64,000 nucleotides of DNA, taken from NCBI GenBank assembly GCA_900473795.1, contig UCMT01000026.1, forward strand, positions 1 through 64,000, read 5' to 3'. The notes beneath the pieces are model-generated. The model was not told where the DNA came from, searched no databases, and saw only the letters and a program-made list of their open reading frames with translations. The position numbers were made by a program, and so were the translations under genes. Positions 37,455 through 44,739 of this stretch are shown in pieces. Position 1 is the first letter of the stretch. Each line of letters starts with the position of its first letter. This DNA is from Hyphomicrobiales bacterium. GTDB lineage: Bacteria; Pseudomonadota; Alphaproteobacteria; Rhizobiales; Rhizobiaceae.

Positions 37455-37476
37455 AAATTGAAACCGCTTTCAATTT
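37455..37476 (-). promoter_or_regulatory. LacI-type operator upstream of the ThuA-like operon
   Basis: AAATTGAAACCGCTTTCAATTT is symmetric in 9 of 11 arm positions, only the central C/G pairs deviating; the core GAAACCGCTTTC closely matches the usual LacI-family operator form. It lies 41-62 bp upstream of the thuA-like start. The only LacI-family gene nearby is at 34555-35574. Confidence 0.75.
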
Positions 37477-37533
37477 GAAGCGATAGAACCAGTAAAGCGT
37501 TTTTGCAAGTGAAAATCCGGTTTCCCGAGCAGT

Positions 37534-37875
37534 TTAGTGAAAGGTGGATTTCGAGAAGAGATTGAGCACAACGACCCCGGCGATGATCAAGCCAAGCCCC
37601 AGAACGGCTGCAAAATCAAGCTTTTGGCCGAAGACGAAATAACCTGCGAGAGAGATCAGCACGATGCCGAGCCCGCTCCAGATCGCATAGGCGATGCCGA
37701 CCGGAATAGCCTTCAGCGTGTAGGACAGGAAATAGAAGGCGACCGCATAGCAGACGACCATGACGAGCGTCGGCAAGAGCTTGGTAAAATGCTGGGCGGC
37801 CTGCATCGCCGAGGTGCCAAGCACCTCGAAAACGATGGCAAGCACGAGCATGGCATAAAGCATGGTGGGGTTCAT
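37534..37875 (-). CDS. Small multidrug resistance (SMR/EmrE-type) efflux protein
   Basis: 113-aa protein with four transmembrane helices. The essential proton/drug Glu is present in helix 1 (LAIVFEVLGTSAM), and GIAYAIWSGLGIVLISLAGY is the conserved helix 3 motif of EmrE-type exporters. It likely works as an antiparallel dimer pumping cationic compounds. It follows the TetR gene by 19 bp on the same strand; TetR control is likely. Confidence 0.9.
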   Translation of the reverse strand: MNPTMLYAMLVLAIVFEVLGTSAMQAAQHFTKLLPTLVMVVCYAVAFYFLSYTLKAIPVGIAYAIWSGLGIVLISLAGYFVFGQKLDFAAVLGLGLIIAGVVVLNLFSKSTFH

Positions 37876-37894
37876 CTGGCGCTCCAACGACCGG

Positions 37895-38455
37895 TTATTG
37901 CTGGGACAGGCTGATCAGATGCGCCCGCATCTCTTGGCGCGTCGGCTGATCGATGTCGTGGCTCTTGAGCAGATCCGCCAGCCACAAGCCATCGGCGGCA
38001 AGCCGCGCAAGCAGACACCCGCTCGAGGAATCGGTGCCGACATATTCATCGGCGCGATCCGCCACCCATTGCCGCCAGCGTGCCCGCAAGTGCGGCTCGG
38101 ACAGCAGCGCGATTGTCAGCACCTGCCAGCCCTGTGCGTCAGCCTCGTCCTGCAGGGCAAACACACCGGACAGATAGGCGCGGGTAAAACGGCCATGCGC
38201 GACGGGATCGTTGCGCATTTCCGCGGCGATCGTCAGGTCGAGCTTGCCGATCAGGTCATCGAACAACCCGTCGAGCAACGCCATCTTGTTGGGAAAATGA
38301 TGCAAGAGCCCACCCTTGCTCACCCCGGCGGCCTGGGAGACCGCGTCCAGCGTCACGCCCGCTGCCCCCTGCTCAAAGGACAGGCGTGCGGCGACTTCCA
38401 GCAATTGCTGGCGAACGCGTTCGGGTTGTTTGCGGCGATGATGAGCGATAGACAT
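37895..38455 (-). CDS. TetR-family transcriptional regulator
   Basis: 186-aa repressor. The TetR helix-turn-helix is at about residues 12-60 (RVRQQLLEVAARLSFEQGAA, then GVTLDAVSQAAGVSKGGLLHHFPNK). The C-terminal ligand domain is divergent as usual and ends EMRAHLISLSQQ. First gene of an operon with the SMR efflux gene. A 14-bp palindrome (38470-38483) sits just upstream of its start, suggesting autorepression relieved by an exported compound. Confidence 0.9.
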   Translation of the reverse strand: MSIAHHRRKQPERVRQQLLEVAARLSFEQGAAGVTLDAVSQAAGVSKGGLLHHFPNKMALLDGLFDDLIGKLDLTIAAEMRNDPVAHGRFTRAYLSGVFALQDEADAQGWQVLTIALLSEPHLRARWRQWVADRADEYVGTDSSSGCLLARLAADGLWLADLLKSHDIDQPTRQEMRAHLISLSQQ

Positions 38456-38469
38456 GACGCCATAAAGAT

Positions 38470-38483
38470 ACCGTCTGGACGGT
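38470..38483 (-). promoter_or_regulatory. Probable TetR operator
   Basis: Perfect 6-bp arms ACCGTC-TG-GACGGT, 15-28 bp upstream of the TetR start codon. Size and place fit a TetR-family autoregulatory site. Confidence 0.6.
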
Positions 38484-38610
38484 TTGTCAAGAAGAATGAT
38501 GAATCGCGCTCCGAGGCGCGATCAATCGCCGCAACGCCGCTGCTGCAGCGAAAACCATTGGAACGGGAAGGCCCGGCACGCTAGAAGTGGCCGCAATCAG
38601 GAACGGTGCG

Positions 38611-39006
38611 ATGACGGACACGCAGACGGAAACACTTTACAACGCCATCGGCGGCGACGGCACCGTGCGGGCGCTGACGCAGCGGTTCTACGAGCTGATG
38701 GATACGCTACCGGAGGCCGCCCGTTGCCGCGCCGTGCACCCGGCGGATCTCTCCGGCAGCGAAGAGAAGTTCTACGAATATCTGACCGGCTGGCTCGGTG
38801 GGCCGCCGCTCTACACCGACAAGCGCGGTCACCCCAGGCTGAGGAGCCGTCATTTTGTCGCAGCGATCGGGCCGCAGGAGCGAGACGAATGGCTGCTCTG
38901 CTTCTCTCGGGCGCTCGAAGAAACTGTATCGCATCCGCAGTTGCGATCGATCATTTTGGAGCCCGTGACGCGGCTTGCCCACCATATGCAGAACAAGGAC
39001 GAATAG
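38611..39006 (+). CDS. Group II truncated haemoglobin
   Basis: 131-aa globin (2-on-2 fold). LYNAIGGDGTVRALTQRFYELM at the N-terminus, the proximal His in LRSRHFVAAIG, and the conserved Trp of group II in ERDEWLLCFSRAL. Likely binds O2, NO or peroxide. Length is right for the group. I start at 38611 (MTDTQTE) behind CAGGAACGG; an in-frame ATG at 38587 is possible. The DUF423 gene starts 3 bp after its stop, so they form a small operon. Confidence 0.9.
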   Translation: MTDTQTETLYNAIGGDGTVRALTQRFYELMDTLPEAARCRAVHPADLSGSEEKFYEYLTGWLGGPPLYTDKRGHPRLRSRHFVAAIGPQERDEWLLCFSRALEETVSHPQLRSIILEPVTRLAHHMQNKDE

Positions 39007-39009
39007 ACC

Positions 39010-39378
39010 ATGCAGAACGGCCAGTTGCGACCGGTAACTCTCTTCATTGCCGGGCTGATGGGACTGTTTGGCATCGTCAGTGCCGCGGCGGCCTCGCATG
39101 GAACCGATCCGCGCCTTCTCGGCGGCGCCTCGGCCATGTGCCTGGCGCATGCCCCTGCCCTCGTCGCGCTCTACGCAGCCTGGCCGATGGTGCGAACGGC
39201 GGCGATTGCTGCGCTGTTGCTTTCCGCCGGCACGGCCCTGTTCGCCGCCGACCTCACCGCGCGGCATTTCCTTGGCCACGGTCTGTTTCCGATGTCGGCG
39301 CCAACGGGTGGCGTGCTGATGATGCTGGGCTGGCTCGCCGTCTCGGCGGGTGCGTTCTTCAAGCGCGCGGAAATTTAG
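39010..39378 (+). CDS. DUF423 family membrane protein
   Basis: 122-aa protein with four hydrophobic segments, filling a DUF423 domain: LFIAGLMGLFGIVSAAAASHG in the first helix and FPMSAPTGGVLMMLGWLAVS at the last. Function unknown. The first helix could pass for a signal peptide but the topology of the whole protein is polytopic. Starts 3 bp after the truncated haemoglobin. Confidence 0.85.
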   Translation: MQNGQLRPVTLFIAGLMGLFGIVSAAAASHGTDPRLLGGASAMCLAHAPALVALYAAWPMVRTAAIAALLLSAGTALFAADLTARHFLGHGLFPMSAPTGGVLMMLGWLAVSAGAFFKRAEI

Positions 39379-39387
39379 TCCCGTCGC

Positions 39388-39759
39388 TCACCCCCGCGGT
39401 ATCCGACCGAACCGCAAGAGATTCCCGTGCGGATCATGGATATAAAACTCCTCCATGTTCCAGGGCCGTACTGCCATTTCACTGAGACGCTCGACGCGCC
39501 GCTCGGTGAATTCGCGATAAAGCTCGTCAATGCCACCGCCCCGCAGATAGACGGAGGTTTTCTCGCACAGATCGCGGTCTTCCGTCAGCCAGAAATGCAG
39601 CTCCATGCCGTCGCGGCGCAGGATGAGGTAGTCCTCCGTCTCATATACCGTGGTACCGAAGCCGAGCTGATCCCGATAGAACGACAGCGTTTCTGAGATA
39701 TTCAGCGACGGCAGAACCGGCAGAACGTCGACGCGGTCCTCGTCCGAAATCTCACGCAT
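39388..39759 (-). CDS. VOC-family (glyoxalase/bleomycin-resistance-like) protein
   Basis: 123-aa two-module VOC fold: VLPSLNISETLSFYRDQLGF begins the first beta-alpha-beta-beta-beta unit and PWNMEEFYIHDPHGNLLRFG ends the second. Metal ligands typical of true glyoxalases are partly present (Glu of MELHFWL, Glu of MEEFYI). It starts on the last base of the monooxygenase stop and is the last gene of a four-gene operon next to the haem-uptake locus. Activity unknown. Confidence 0.8.
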   Translation of the reverse strand: MREISDEDRVDVLPVLPSLNISETLSFYRDQLGFGTTVYETEDYLILRRDGMELHFWLTEDRDLCEKTSVYLRGGGIDELYREFTERRVERLSEMAVRPWNMEEFYIHDPHGNLLRFGRIPRG

Positions 39760-40073
39760 CAGGCGCCCTCGACGACGGAAAATCCCTCGAATTTCGGCGG
39801 CCCGAGATACATTGCGCGGTTATCGGCGGCGTTTTTGTGCGCGACGCGAAAACTCTCCGACTTCGTCCAGGCGGCAAAGGCGTCCCGGCTTTCCCAGATC
39901 GAGCTCGAGACGAAGAGCGTATAGCCTTCATCGGCAACGGTTTCGCCACGCAGGAGGCGGAACTCCTTGAAGCCCGGCACTTCGGCGAGGCTGGAATCAC
40001 GGCCTTTCCAGACGTCTTCAAACGCCTCTTCGTGGCCGACGGCGATCTTGAACCTGTTCATGGCAAAATACAT
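39759..40073 (-). CDS. IsdG-type haem-degrading monooxygenase (HmuQ/HmuD-like)
   Basis: 104-aa antibiotic-biosynthesis-monooxygenase fold. It has the Asn-Trp-His set required by IsdG-type haem oxygenases: Asn6 (AMNRFKI), Trp69 and His79 (AAWTKSESFRVAH), with the same Trp-to-His spacing of ten. It would cleave haem to release iron, using reductant and O2. Its place next to tonB and hmuPSTUV supports this. The start at 40073 has GAAGGACG upstream; Met5 at 40061 is an alternative. It follows the 89-aa unknown gene by 10 bp. Confidence 0.85.
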   Translation of the reverse strand: MYFAMNRFKIAVGHEEAFEDVWKGRDSSLAEVPGFKEFRLLRGETVADEGYTLFVSSSIWESRDAFAAWTKSESFRVAHKNAADNRAMYLGPPKFEGFSVVEGA

Positions 40074-40083
40074 GCGGCGTCCT

Positions 40084-40353
40084 TCAAGCTCTGCCCTTCG
40101 CACGTGCGCCAGCGGCCACGCCCGACGGAAACGGCAGAATATTGTCTCTTGGCTCAGGTGCAACCCCGAATGCGTTCCGCGCCGGCCGCCGCGACTGCCA
40201 GGCAGGAAACTCCGAGACGTTCGGATTGTCGTCAAGCACCTGCGCCCGACGGGAGAGGAGTTCGTAAAGCTCAGGGACCATCCCGTCGCCGATGTGAGAC
40301 GCCAGCTTGTGCAGCCCGATCATCGTGAACTGATCGGGGCGATCGTTTTTCAT
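40084..40353 (-). CDS. Small conserved-looking protein, function unknown
   Basis: 89-aa protein, MKNDRPDQFTMIGLHKLASH at the start, with a helical middle (VPELYELLSRRAQVLDD) and a basic, Gly/Ala-rich tail. No membrane segment or signal peptide. I chose the ATG at 40353 because GGAGAAGAAG precedes it; the frame extends to 40533 but overlaps the DUF2325 gene there. It sits 53 bp after DUF2325 and 10 bp before the haem monooxygenase, so a role in iron or haem metabolism is possible. I do not recognise the family. Confidence 0.7.
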   Translation of the reverse strand: MKNDRPDQFTMIGLHKLASHIGDGMVPELYELLSRRAQVLDDNPNVSEFPAWQSRRPARNAFGVAPEPRDNILPFPSGVAAGARAKGRA

Positions 40354-40406
40354 CTTCTTCTCCGTGGAAACCGGACGCTCGAAATCGCGCGAGGAAAATC
40401 GGGCGG

Positions 40407-40826
40407 TCAGCTGGCGTTGTTCCGGCTCGCCTTCAGATCCAGAAACGCCCGCTCTAGGCTCGACTTGCTGCCGTTGCGAAGCGGCACGAAGGCCTTGCCC
40501 CACTTCTTGCAGCCGGTCTTTACCCTGAGGCACGCGTCATGGCTGATACAGTCGATCGGGCAGAACACGCAGTCGACGGAAGGCAGGATATTGTCGATGC
40601 GGGAAACCGCCTCGCGCAACCCGCCATCGTGATGGATCAGTTCGGCACCATGGGAGCTGGCGATCTGGCGCAAATGCGCCACCTGGCAATCACGGCCGCC
40701 GACATAGAGGAAGCTGCGGCCCTCAAGCTTCGATTTCTGCGCGCCGGTGGAGGACTGTGCATTGCGCGTTTCAGCCTCCCGGCTCTGCTTCTGCTTCGGC
40801 TTGAGCTGATGCCGTTTGTCACCCAT
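40407..40826 (-). CDS. DUF2325 domain-containing protein
   Basis: 139-aa protein. A 45-residue basic leader precedes DUF2325: GRSFLYVGGRDCQVAHLRQI and ELIHHDGGLREAVSRIDNIL, then a cysteine-rich segment DCVFCPIDCISHDACLRVKT followed by GCKKWGKAF. The five clustered cysteines with His could bind a metal or Fe-S centre. Function unknown. First gene of a minus-strand operon that includes the haem monooxygenase; 148 bp separates it from the tonB stop. Confidence 0.85.
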   Translation of the reverse strand: MGDKRHQLKPKQKQSREAETRNAQSSTGAQKSKLEGRSFLYVGGRDCQVAHLRQIASSHGAELIHHDGGLREAVSRIDNILPSVDCVFCPIDCISHDACLRVKTGCKKWGKAFVPLRNGSKSSLERAFLDLKASRNNAS

Positions 40827-40974
40827 GTCAGTCTCCGCTTTGTCTCGGAATCGCCGTTCGGCTGGTTGTGGGTGGACACTATTTAACCTGACAAAAAGAG
40901 TAAAGTATAAAGATGACTTTTTTTCTCATATTTTTAATTGACCGCCATACCGTGGTTGGTTTTAAGGCGGCGGG

Positions 40975-41889
40975 CTAGCGCTTGAATTGGAGAGGAATGG
41001 TAAATGTGCGACTGCTCAGCCCCGCTCCTCCCGGAATCTTCGGAAACGGGCTTGCCCTGCGTACGGTTTCCAATGCCGCTTGATCCAGGATCGGCGCCCC
41101 GGCGCTCTTTGCGATGCTCACATTGCTGGCAGCGCCGCTGGACGACACGGTAAACCGCACGTGGGCGGTACCCTGCAACCCCTCGCGCTTGGCCTGCGCA
41201 GGATACCGGAAGGCGCGATTGAGCTTGGAACGAACCTTGCCGTCATAATTGGATAAATTCGCATTGCCCGATTGCTGCGAAACGGCGCCTTTTTTGCCGT
41301 TGGCTACATCGGCCGTCGCGGCCTCTGCGCCATCCGCCTGCCCCTTCTTCTGCGCAACCTCCGATTTTCCTTCATCTCCCGCCTTTTTTCGGACAGGCTT
41401 CTTCTTTTCCGGCCTTTCTTTCTCGGGCTCCTTTTTCGGTTTCTTTTCAGGCTCCGGCTTCACGACCGGCTCCGGCTTCTCCTCCGGAACCACCGTCTCT
41501 TCCGGCGCGACTGTCGCAGTCACCTCGGGCTGCTCCGCAGCGACCGGTGGAATGTCCTCTGCCGGAAGGATCACGTCGGCCTCCGTCGGCACGATGTCGC
41601 TCGGGGTCTCAGCCGCGGATTGTACCGGTGTAACTTCCGCCACCTCCGCAGGCTCAACCTCCTCCAGCTCGACCTTCTCCGGTTCCATCGTCTCGGTCAG
41701 ATCCCCCGCCTGGATCGTTTCCTCGAAGGCGTTGCCGAGAACCGCGACCTCCATCGCTTCGCCGCCGGCAACCATGGCCTGCTCGGGAGGCTTTTCACCG
41801 GGCTCGAACAGCTTTGCCGCTCCTGCATGCGCCAGCAGCGAGAGGACGATGGCCCCGGTCCATTTTGTCGTATTGTTCATCACAGACAC
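40975..41889 (-). CDS. tonB: TonB-family protein
   Basis: 304-aa TonB. An N-terminal membrane anchor (about residues 10-27) is followed by a long periplasmic spacer rich in Glu, Pro, Lys and Val (VVPEEKPEPVVKPEPEKKPK is representative), and a C-terminal TonB domain with FRYPAQAKREGLQGTAHVRF and TVRRASPFPKIP. It transfers proton-motive energy to outer-membrane receptors; here probably the haem receptor, which is not in the window. It follows the exported-protein gene by 16 bp and is divergent from hmuP. ExbBD are not seen. Confidence 0.9.
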   Translation of the reverse strand: MSVMNNTTKWTGAIVLSLLAHAGAAKLFEPGEKPPEQAMVAGGEAMEVAVLGNAFEETIQAGDLTETMEPEKVELEEVEPAEVAEVTPVQSAAETPSDIVPTEADVILPAEDIPPVAAEQPEVTATVAPEETVVPEEKPEPVVKPEPEKKPKKEPEKERPEKKKPVRKKAGDEGKSEVAQKKGQADGAEAATADVANGKKGAVSQQSGNANLSNYDGKVRSKLNRAFRYPAQAKREGLQGTAHVRFTVSSSGAASNVSIAKSAGAPILDQAALETVRRASPFPKIPGGAGLSSRTFTIPLQFKR

Positions 41890-41905
41890 CGATGCGAAAT
41901 GCGCA

Positions 41906-42343
41906 TCAGCCCTTCAGCTCGACGGACGACTTCGATCCGGTCTTCAGCACCTTCATGCATGCGTCTTTGGCAACCCCCTCGCCGTCACAGACCGGGGCAT
42001 CGTTGATCAGAAGGCTCTTTACGGCCTCGCATTTGGTCCCGGAAAGATCGAACTGGCGGACCTTGGTCTTGCCCGCAGGCAGATCGCGGAAATCGAGAAC
42101 CGCCATCCGCTCGACCAGACCCTTTTCATCGAAAAGCACGAACTCGAAGGACACTTTGGAGAGCGATTGCGCCAGGCCGTTGCCAGCCACGAATGTCAGC
42201 TTGCAGCCCTTGTCCGACGATGCCAGCTCGTTGATCTCAACCGTGAGATTGCCGGATGTCCCGGCATCCTGCGCCAGAGCGCCCGTACCTGGATAGAAGG
42301 CGACAATCAGGGCCAAGGGCAGCAGTCGATCGAATTTCATCAT
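41906..42343 (-). CDS. Exported protein of unknown function, tonB-linked
   Basis: 145-aa protein with a signal peptide (MMKFDRLLPLALIVAFYPGT, cut near ALA|QDA). The mature part has four cysteines in positions suited to two disulfides (DKGCKLTF, GTKCEAV, APVCDGEG, DACMKVL). A beta-rich domain binding a partner in the periplasm is plausible. It lies 16 bp before tonB in the same operon and faces hmuP across a shared control region; I know of related genes at this position in rhizobia but no function. Confidence 0.75.
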   Translation of the reverse strand: MMKFDRLLPLALIVAFYPGTGALAQDAGTSGNLTVEINELASSDKGCKLTFVAGNGLAQSLSKVSFEFVLFDEKGLVERMAVLDFRDLPAGKTKVRQFDLSGTKCEAVKSLLINDAPVCDGEGVAKDACMKVLKTGSKSSVELKG

Positions 42344-42453
42344 TGTCTATCCACTCTCATGATTTGGTATCGCGGCCGCACATGCGTCGAAGGAATTTCA
42401 ACCGGCAATTAAACTTGACCAAGAAAATCCTGTATTGCGTCCTTAATAAAAGA

Positions 42454-42468
42454 TGAGTAATGAAGTCA
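42454..42468. promoter_or_regulatory. Possible RirA iron-responsive (IRO-like) site
   Basis: TGA-GTAATGAAG-TCA fits the TGA-N9-TCA form of the iron-responsive operator bound by RirA in rhizobia. It lies in the 204-bp divergent region of tonB and hmuP, 80 bp upstream of hmuP. The half-sites are short, so chance occurrence is quite possible. Confidence 0.45.
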
Positions 42469-42547
42469 AGATACCAATCACGATGACCCGGCAGGAGAAA
42501 GGGAGCAATTCCCCGTTTTCAGCCGCCATGATCAGGGCAGGAAGCCT

Positions 42548-42721
42548 GTGACACCGAACCAATCAGATGCCGTACCGGCTTCCCCACCGGCCAGCCAGAC
42601 GCAGCGCATCGTCGAAAGCCGCGAGCTGTTCCGCGGCGAAAACGAAATCCTGATCTCGCATGACGGCGCCATCTACCGCATGAAAATTACCCGTCAGGGC
42701 AAATTGATACTGAACAAATAG
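42548..42721 (+). CDS. hmuP: Hemin uptake protein HemP/HmuP
   Basis: 57-aa protein, too small for a 60-aa ORF cut-off. It reads VESRELFRGENEILISHDGA then IYRMKITRQGKLILNK, the conserved HemP/HmuP signature. In Bradyrhizobium and Sinorhizobium HmuP is needed to express the outer-membrane haem receptor and behaves as a regulator. The start is a GTG at 42548 behind GGCAGGAAG. The hmuS gene begins 9 bp after its stop. Confidence 0.9.
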   Translation: MTPNQSDAVPASPPASQTQRIVESRELFRGENEILISHDGAIYRMKITRQGKLILNK

Positions 42722-42730
42722 GCAATCTCC

Positions 42731-43786
42731 ATGACCCAAACGCCCCGTCCGACTCCGTCCGAAATTCGCACCTACCGGGCGGCCAACCCGAAAATGCGTG
42801 AGCGCGATATCGCCGCTCAGCTGGGCATTTCGGAAGCGGCCCTCGTTGCCGCCGAATGCGGCCTGACCGCCACCCGCATCGATGGCAACGCCAACCGTTT
42901 CCTCGAGCGCGCCGCCGAACTCGGCGAGGTCATGGCGCTGACCCGCAACGAAAGCGCGGTGCACGAAAAAATCGGCGTGTTCGAGAACATCACCCCCGGC
43001 AAGCATGCCTCGATCGTGCTGGGCGAGAATATCGACCTGCGCATTTTCCCCGGCGCCTGGGCGCATGGCTTTGCCGTGACGAAAACCGATGGCGACACCG
43101 TGCGCCACAGCCTGCAGTTCTTCGACAAGCAGGGAACCGCAGTCCACAAGATCCACCTGCGGAGCGCTTCCAACTTCGCTGCATACCAGAGCATCGTCGA
43201 GGACTTCAGGTCGGAAGACCAGTCGCAGGAATTTGTTGTCGAGGCCGCCGTTGAAAGCATCGAAACAGATCTCGGACAGGTGGATGTCGCCGTGCTGCGC
43301 GACGAATGGAGCAGGATGACGGATACGCATCAGTTCCACGGTCTGCTGCGCAAGCTCAAGCTCGGCCGCCGGCAGGCGCTGCAGTCGATCGGCGAGGATT
43401 TCGCCTGGAAAGTGCAGCCGGACGCCGTGGAAGAGATGATGCGCGAATCCGCCAAGGTGGAATTGCCGATCATGTGCTTCGTCGGCAATCACGGCGTCAT
43501 TCAGATCCATTCCGGACCGCTCGCCAATATCCAGACGATGGGTCCCTGGCTCAACGTCATGGACCCGACCTTCCACCTGCACCTGCGCATGGACCACCTC
43601 GCAGAAATCTGGGCCGTTCGCAAGCCGACGGCCGACGGCCATGTGACCTCGCTGGAAGCGCTCGACGCCAGAGGGGAAATGGTCATCCAGTTCTTCGGCA
43701 AGCGCAAGGAAGGCTTCGCCGAGCGACCGGAATGGCGCTCGATCATGGAAAACCTCGCCCGGCTCGACATCACCGCGGCGGCCTGA
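42731..43786 (+). CDS. hmuS: Hemin-degrading/hemin-transport factor HmuS
   Basis: 351-aa cytoplasmic haem-handling protein with two homologous halves, as in HmuS/HemS/ChuS. N-terminal RTYRAANPKMRERDIAAQLG, the first-half GVFENITPGKHASIVLGENI and the second-half IMCFVGNHGVIQIHSGPLAN are family hallmarks; a His in the latter part binds haem in relatives. It accepts haem from the HmuTUV importer. Co-transcribed with hmuP and hmuT; 11 bp to hmuT. Confidence 0.93.
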   Translation: MTQTPRPTPSEIRTYRAANPKMRERDIAAQLGISEAALVAAECGLTATRIDGNANRFLERAAELGEVMALTRNESAVHEKIGVFENITPGKHASIVLGENIDLRIFPGAWAHGFAVTKTDGDTVRHSLQFFDKQGTAVHKIHLRSASNFAAYQSIVEDFRSEDQSQEFVVEAAVESIETDLGQVDVAVLRDEWSRMTDTHQFHGLLRKLKLGRRQALQSIGEDFAWKVQPDAVEEMMRESAKVELPIMCFVGNHGVIQIHSGPLANIQTMGPWLNVMDPTFHLHLRMDHLAEIWAVRKPTADGHVTSLEALDARGEMVIQFFGKRKEGFAERPEWRSIMENLARLDITAAA

Positions 43787-43797
43787 AGGAGCCGGAG

Positions 43798-44739
43798 ATG
43801 AAAAAATCCTATGATTTCCGCCGGTTGCGTTCCTGGGAACTGGCTCTGGCCCTCTTTGCGGTTTCCGCGCCGTTCGCTCTGCCGGTCGCGTCGCCCCCCT
43901 CCTTCGTGCGCGAAGCCGTCGCGCAGGACATGCAGAAGATCGACACGTCCCGCCTGGTCTCCGTCGGCGGCGCCATTACCGAGATCATCTACGCGCTCGG
44001 CGAAGAGGGCAAGCTCGTCGGACGCGACTCGACCAGCGTCTATCCCGAGGCCGCATCGAAGCTTCCGAACGTCGGCTACATGCGGCAACTGGCGCCGGAA
44101 GGCGTGATCGCCACAAATCCGTCCGCCATCATTGCCGTGGAGGGCAGCGGCCCGCCGGAGACGCTCAACGTTCTCAAAGATGCAAGAATCCCCTTCCAGA
44201 CGGTTTCGGAAAAATTCGATCGCGACGGCATCCTGGAAAAAATCAAGATCGTCGGCGATTTTCTCGGCGTACCGGAGAAGGCAGCAGCGCTGTCCGAAAA
44301 GGTCAACGCAGACCTGGACGCTGCCGTGGCAGATGCTGCCAAGCGGCCTGAAGCCGAACGCAAGCGCGTGATCTTCATCCTGAGCACCCAGGGCGGAAAG
44401 ATCATGGCGTCGGGCACAGGTACGGCGGCAGACGGCATCATCGCGCTTGCCGGCGCCGTCAACGCGACGGGAAGCTTTCCCGGTTACAAGCCTCTGACCG
44501 ACGAGGCGATCATCGAAGCAAAGCCAGACGTGGTGCTGATGATGACGCGTAGCGGCGGCCATGCGGCCACCGACGACGAACTCTTTGCCCATCCGGCGCT
44601 CAGCCTGACACCGGCGGCCAAAACCAGGGCGGTGATCCGCATGGATGGCTTGCATCTGCTCGGTTTTGGCCCGCGCACCGCAGGCGCCGTGCGTGCGTTG
44701 AATGCAGGGATCTACGGAAAACCGCATGCCTCACAGTGA
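43798..44739 (+). CDS. hmuT: Periplasmic hemin-binding protein HmuT
   Basis: 313-aa class III binding protein. A long N-terminal signal peptide (about residues 1-42, ending REAVA|QD). DTSRLVSVGGAITEIIYALG, DSTSVYPEAASKLPNVGYMR and IMASGTGTAADGIIALAGA match HmuT/ChuT; the Tyr in NVGYMRQLAPEG is the likely haem ligand. Start at 43798 behind GGAGCCGGAG; the frame is open upstream across hmuS, which is ignored. Its last 14 bases overlap hmuU. Confidence 0.92.
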   Translation: MKKSYDFRRLRSWELALALFAVSAPFALPVASPPSFVREAVAQDMQKIDTSRLVSVGGAITEIIYALGEEGKLVGRDSTSVYPEAASKLPNVGYMRQLAPEGVIATNPSAIIAVEGSGPPETLNVLKDARIPFQTVSEKFDRDGILEKIKIVGDFLGVPEKAAALSEKVNADLDAAVADAAKRPEAERKRVIFILSTQGGKIMASGTGTAADGIIALAGAVNATGSFPGYKPLTDEAIIEAKPDVVLMMTRSGGHAATDDELFAHPALSLTPAAKTRAVIRMDGLHLLGFGPRTAGAVRALNAGIYGKPHASQ

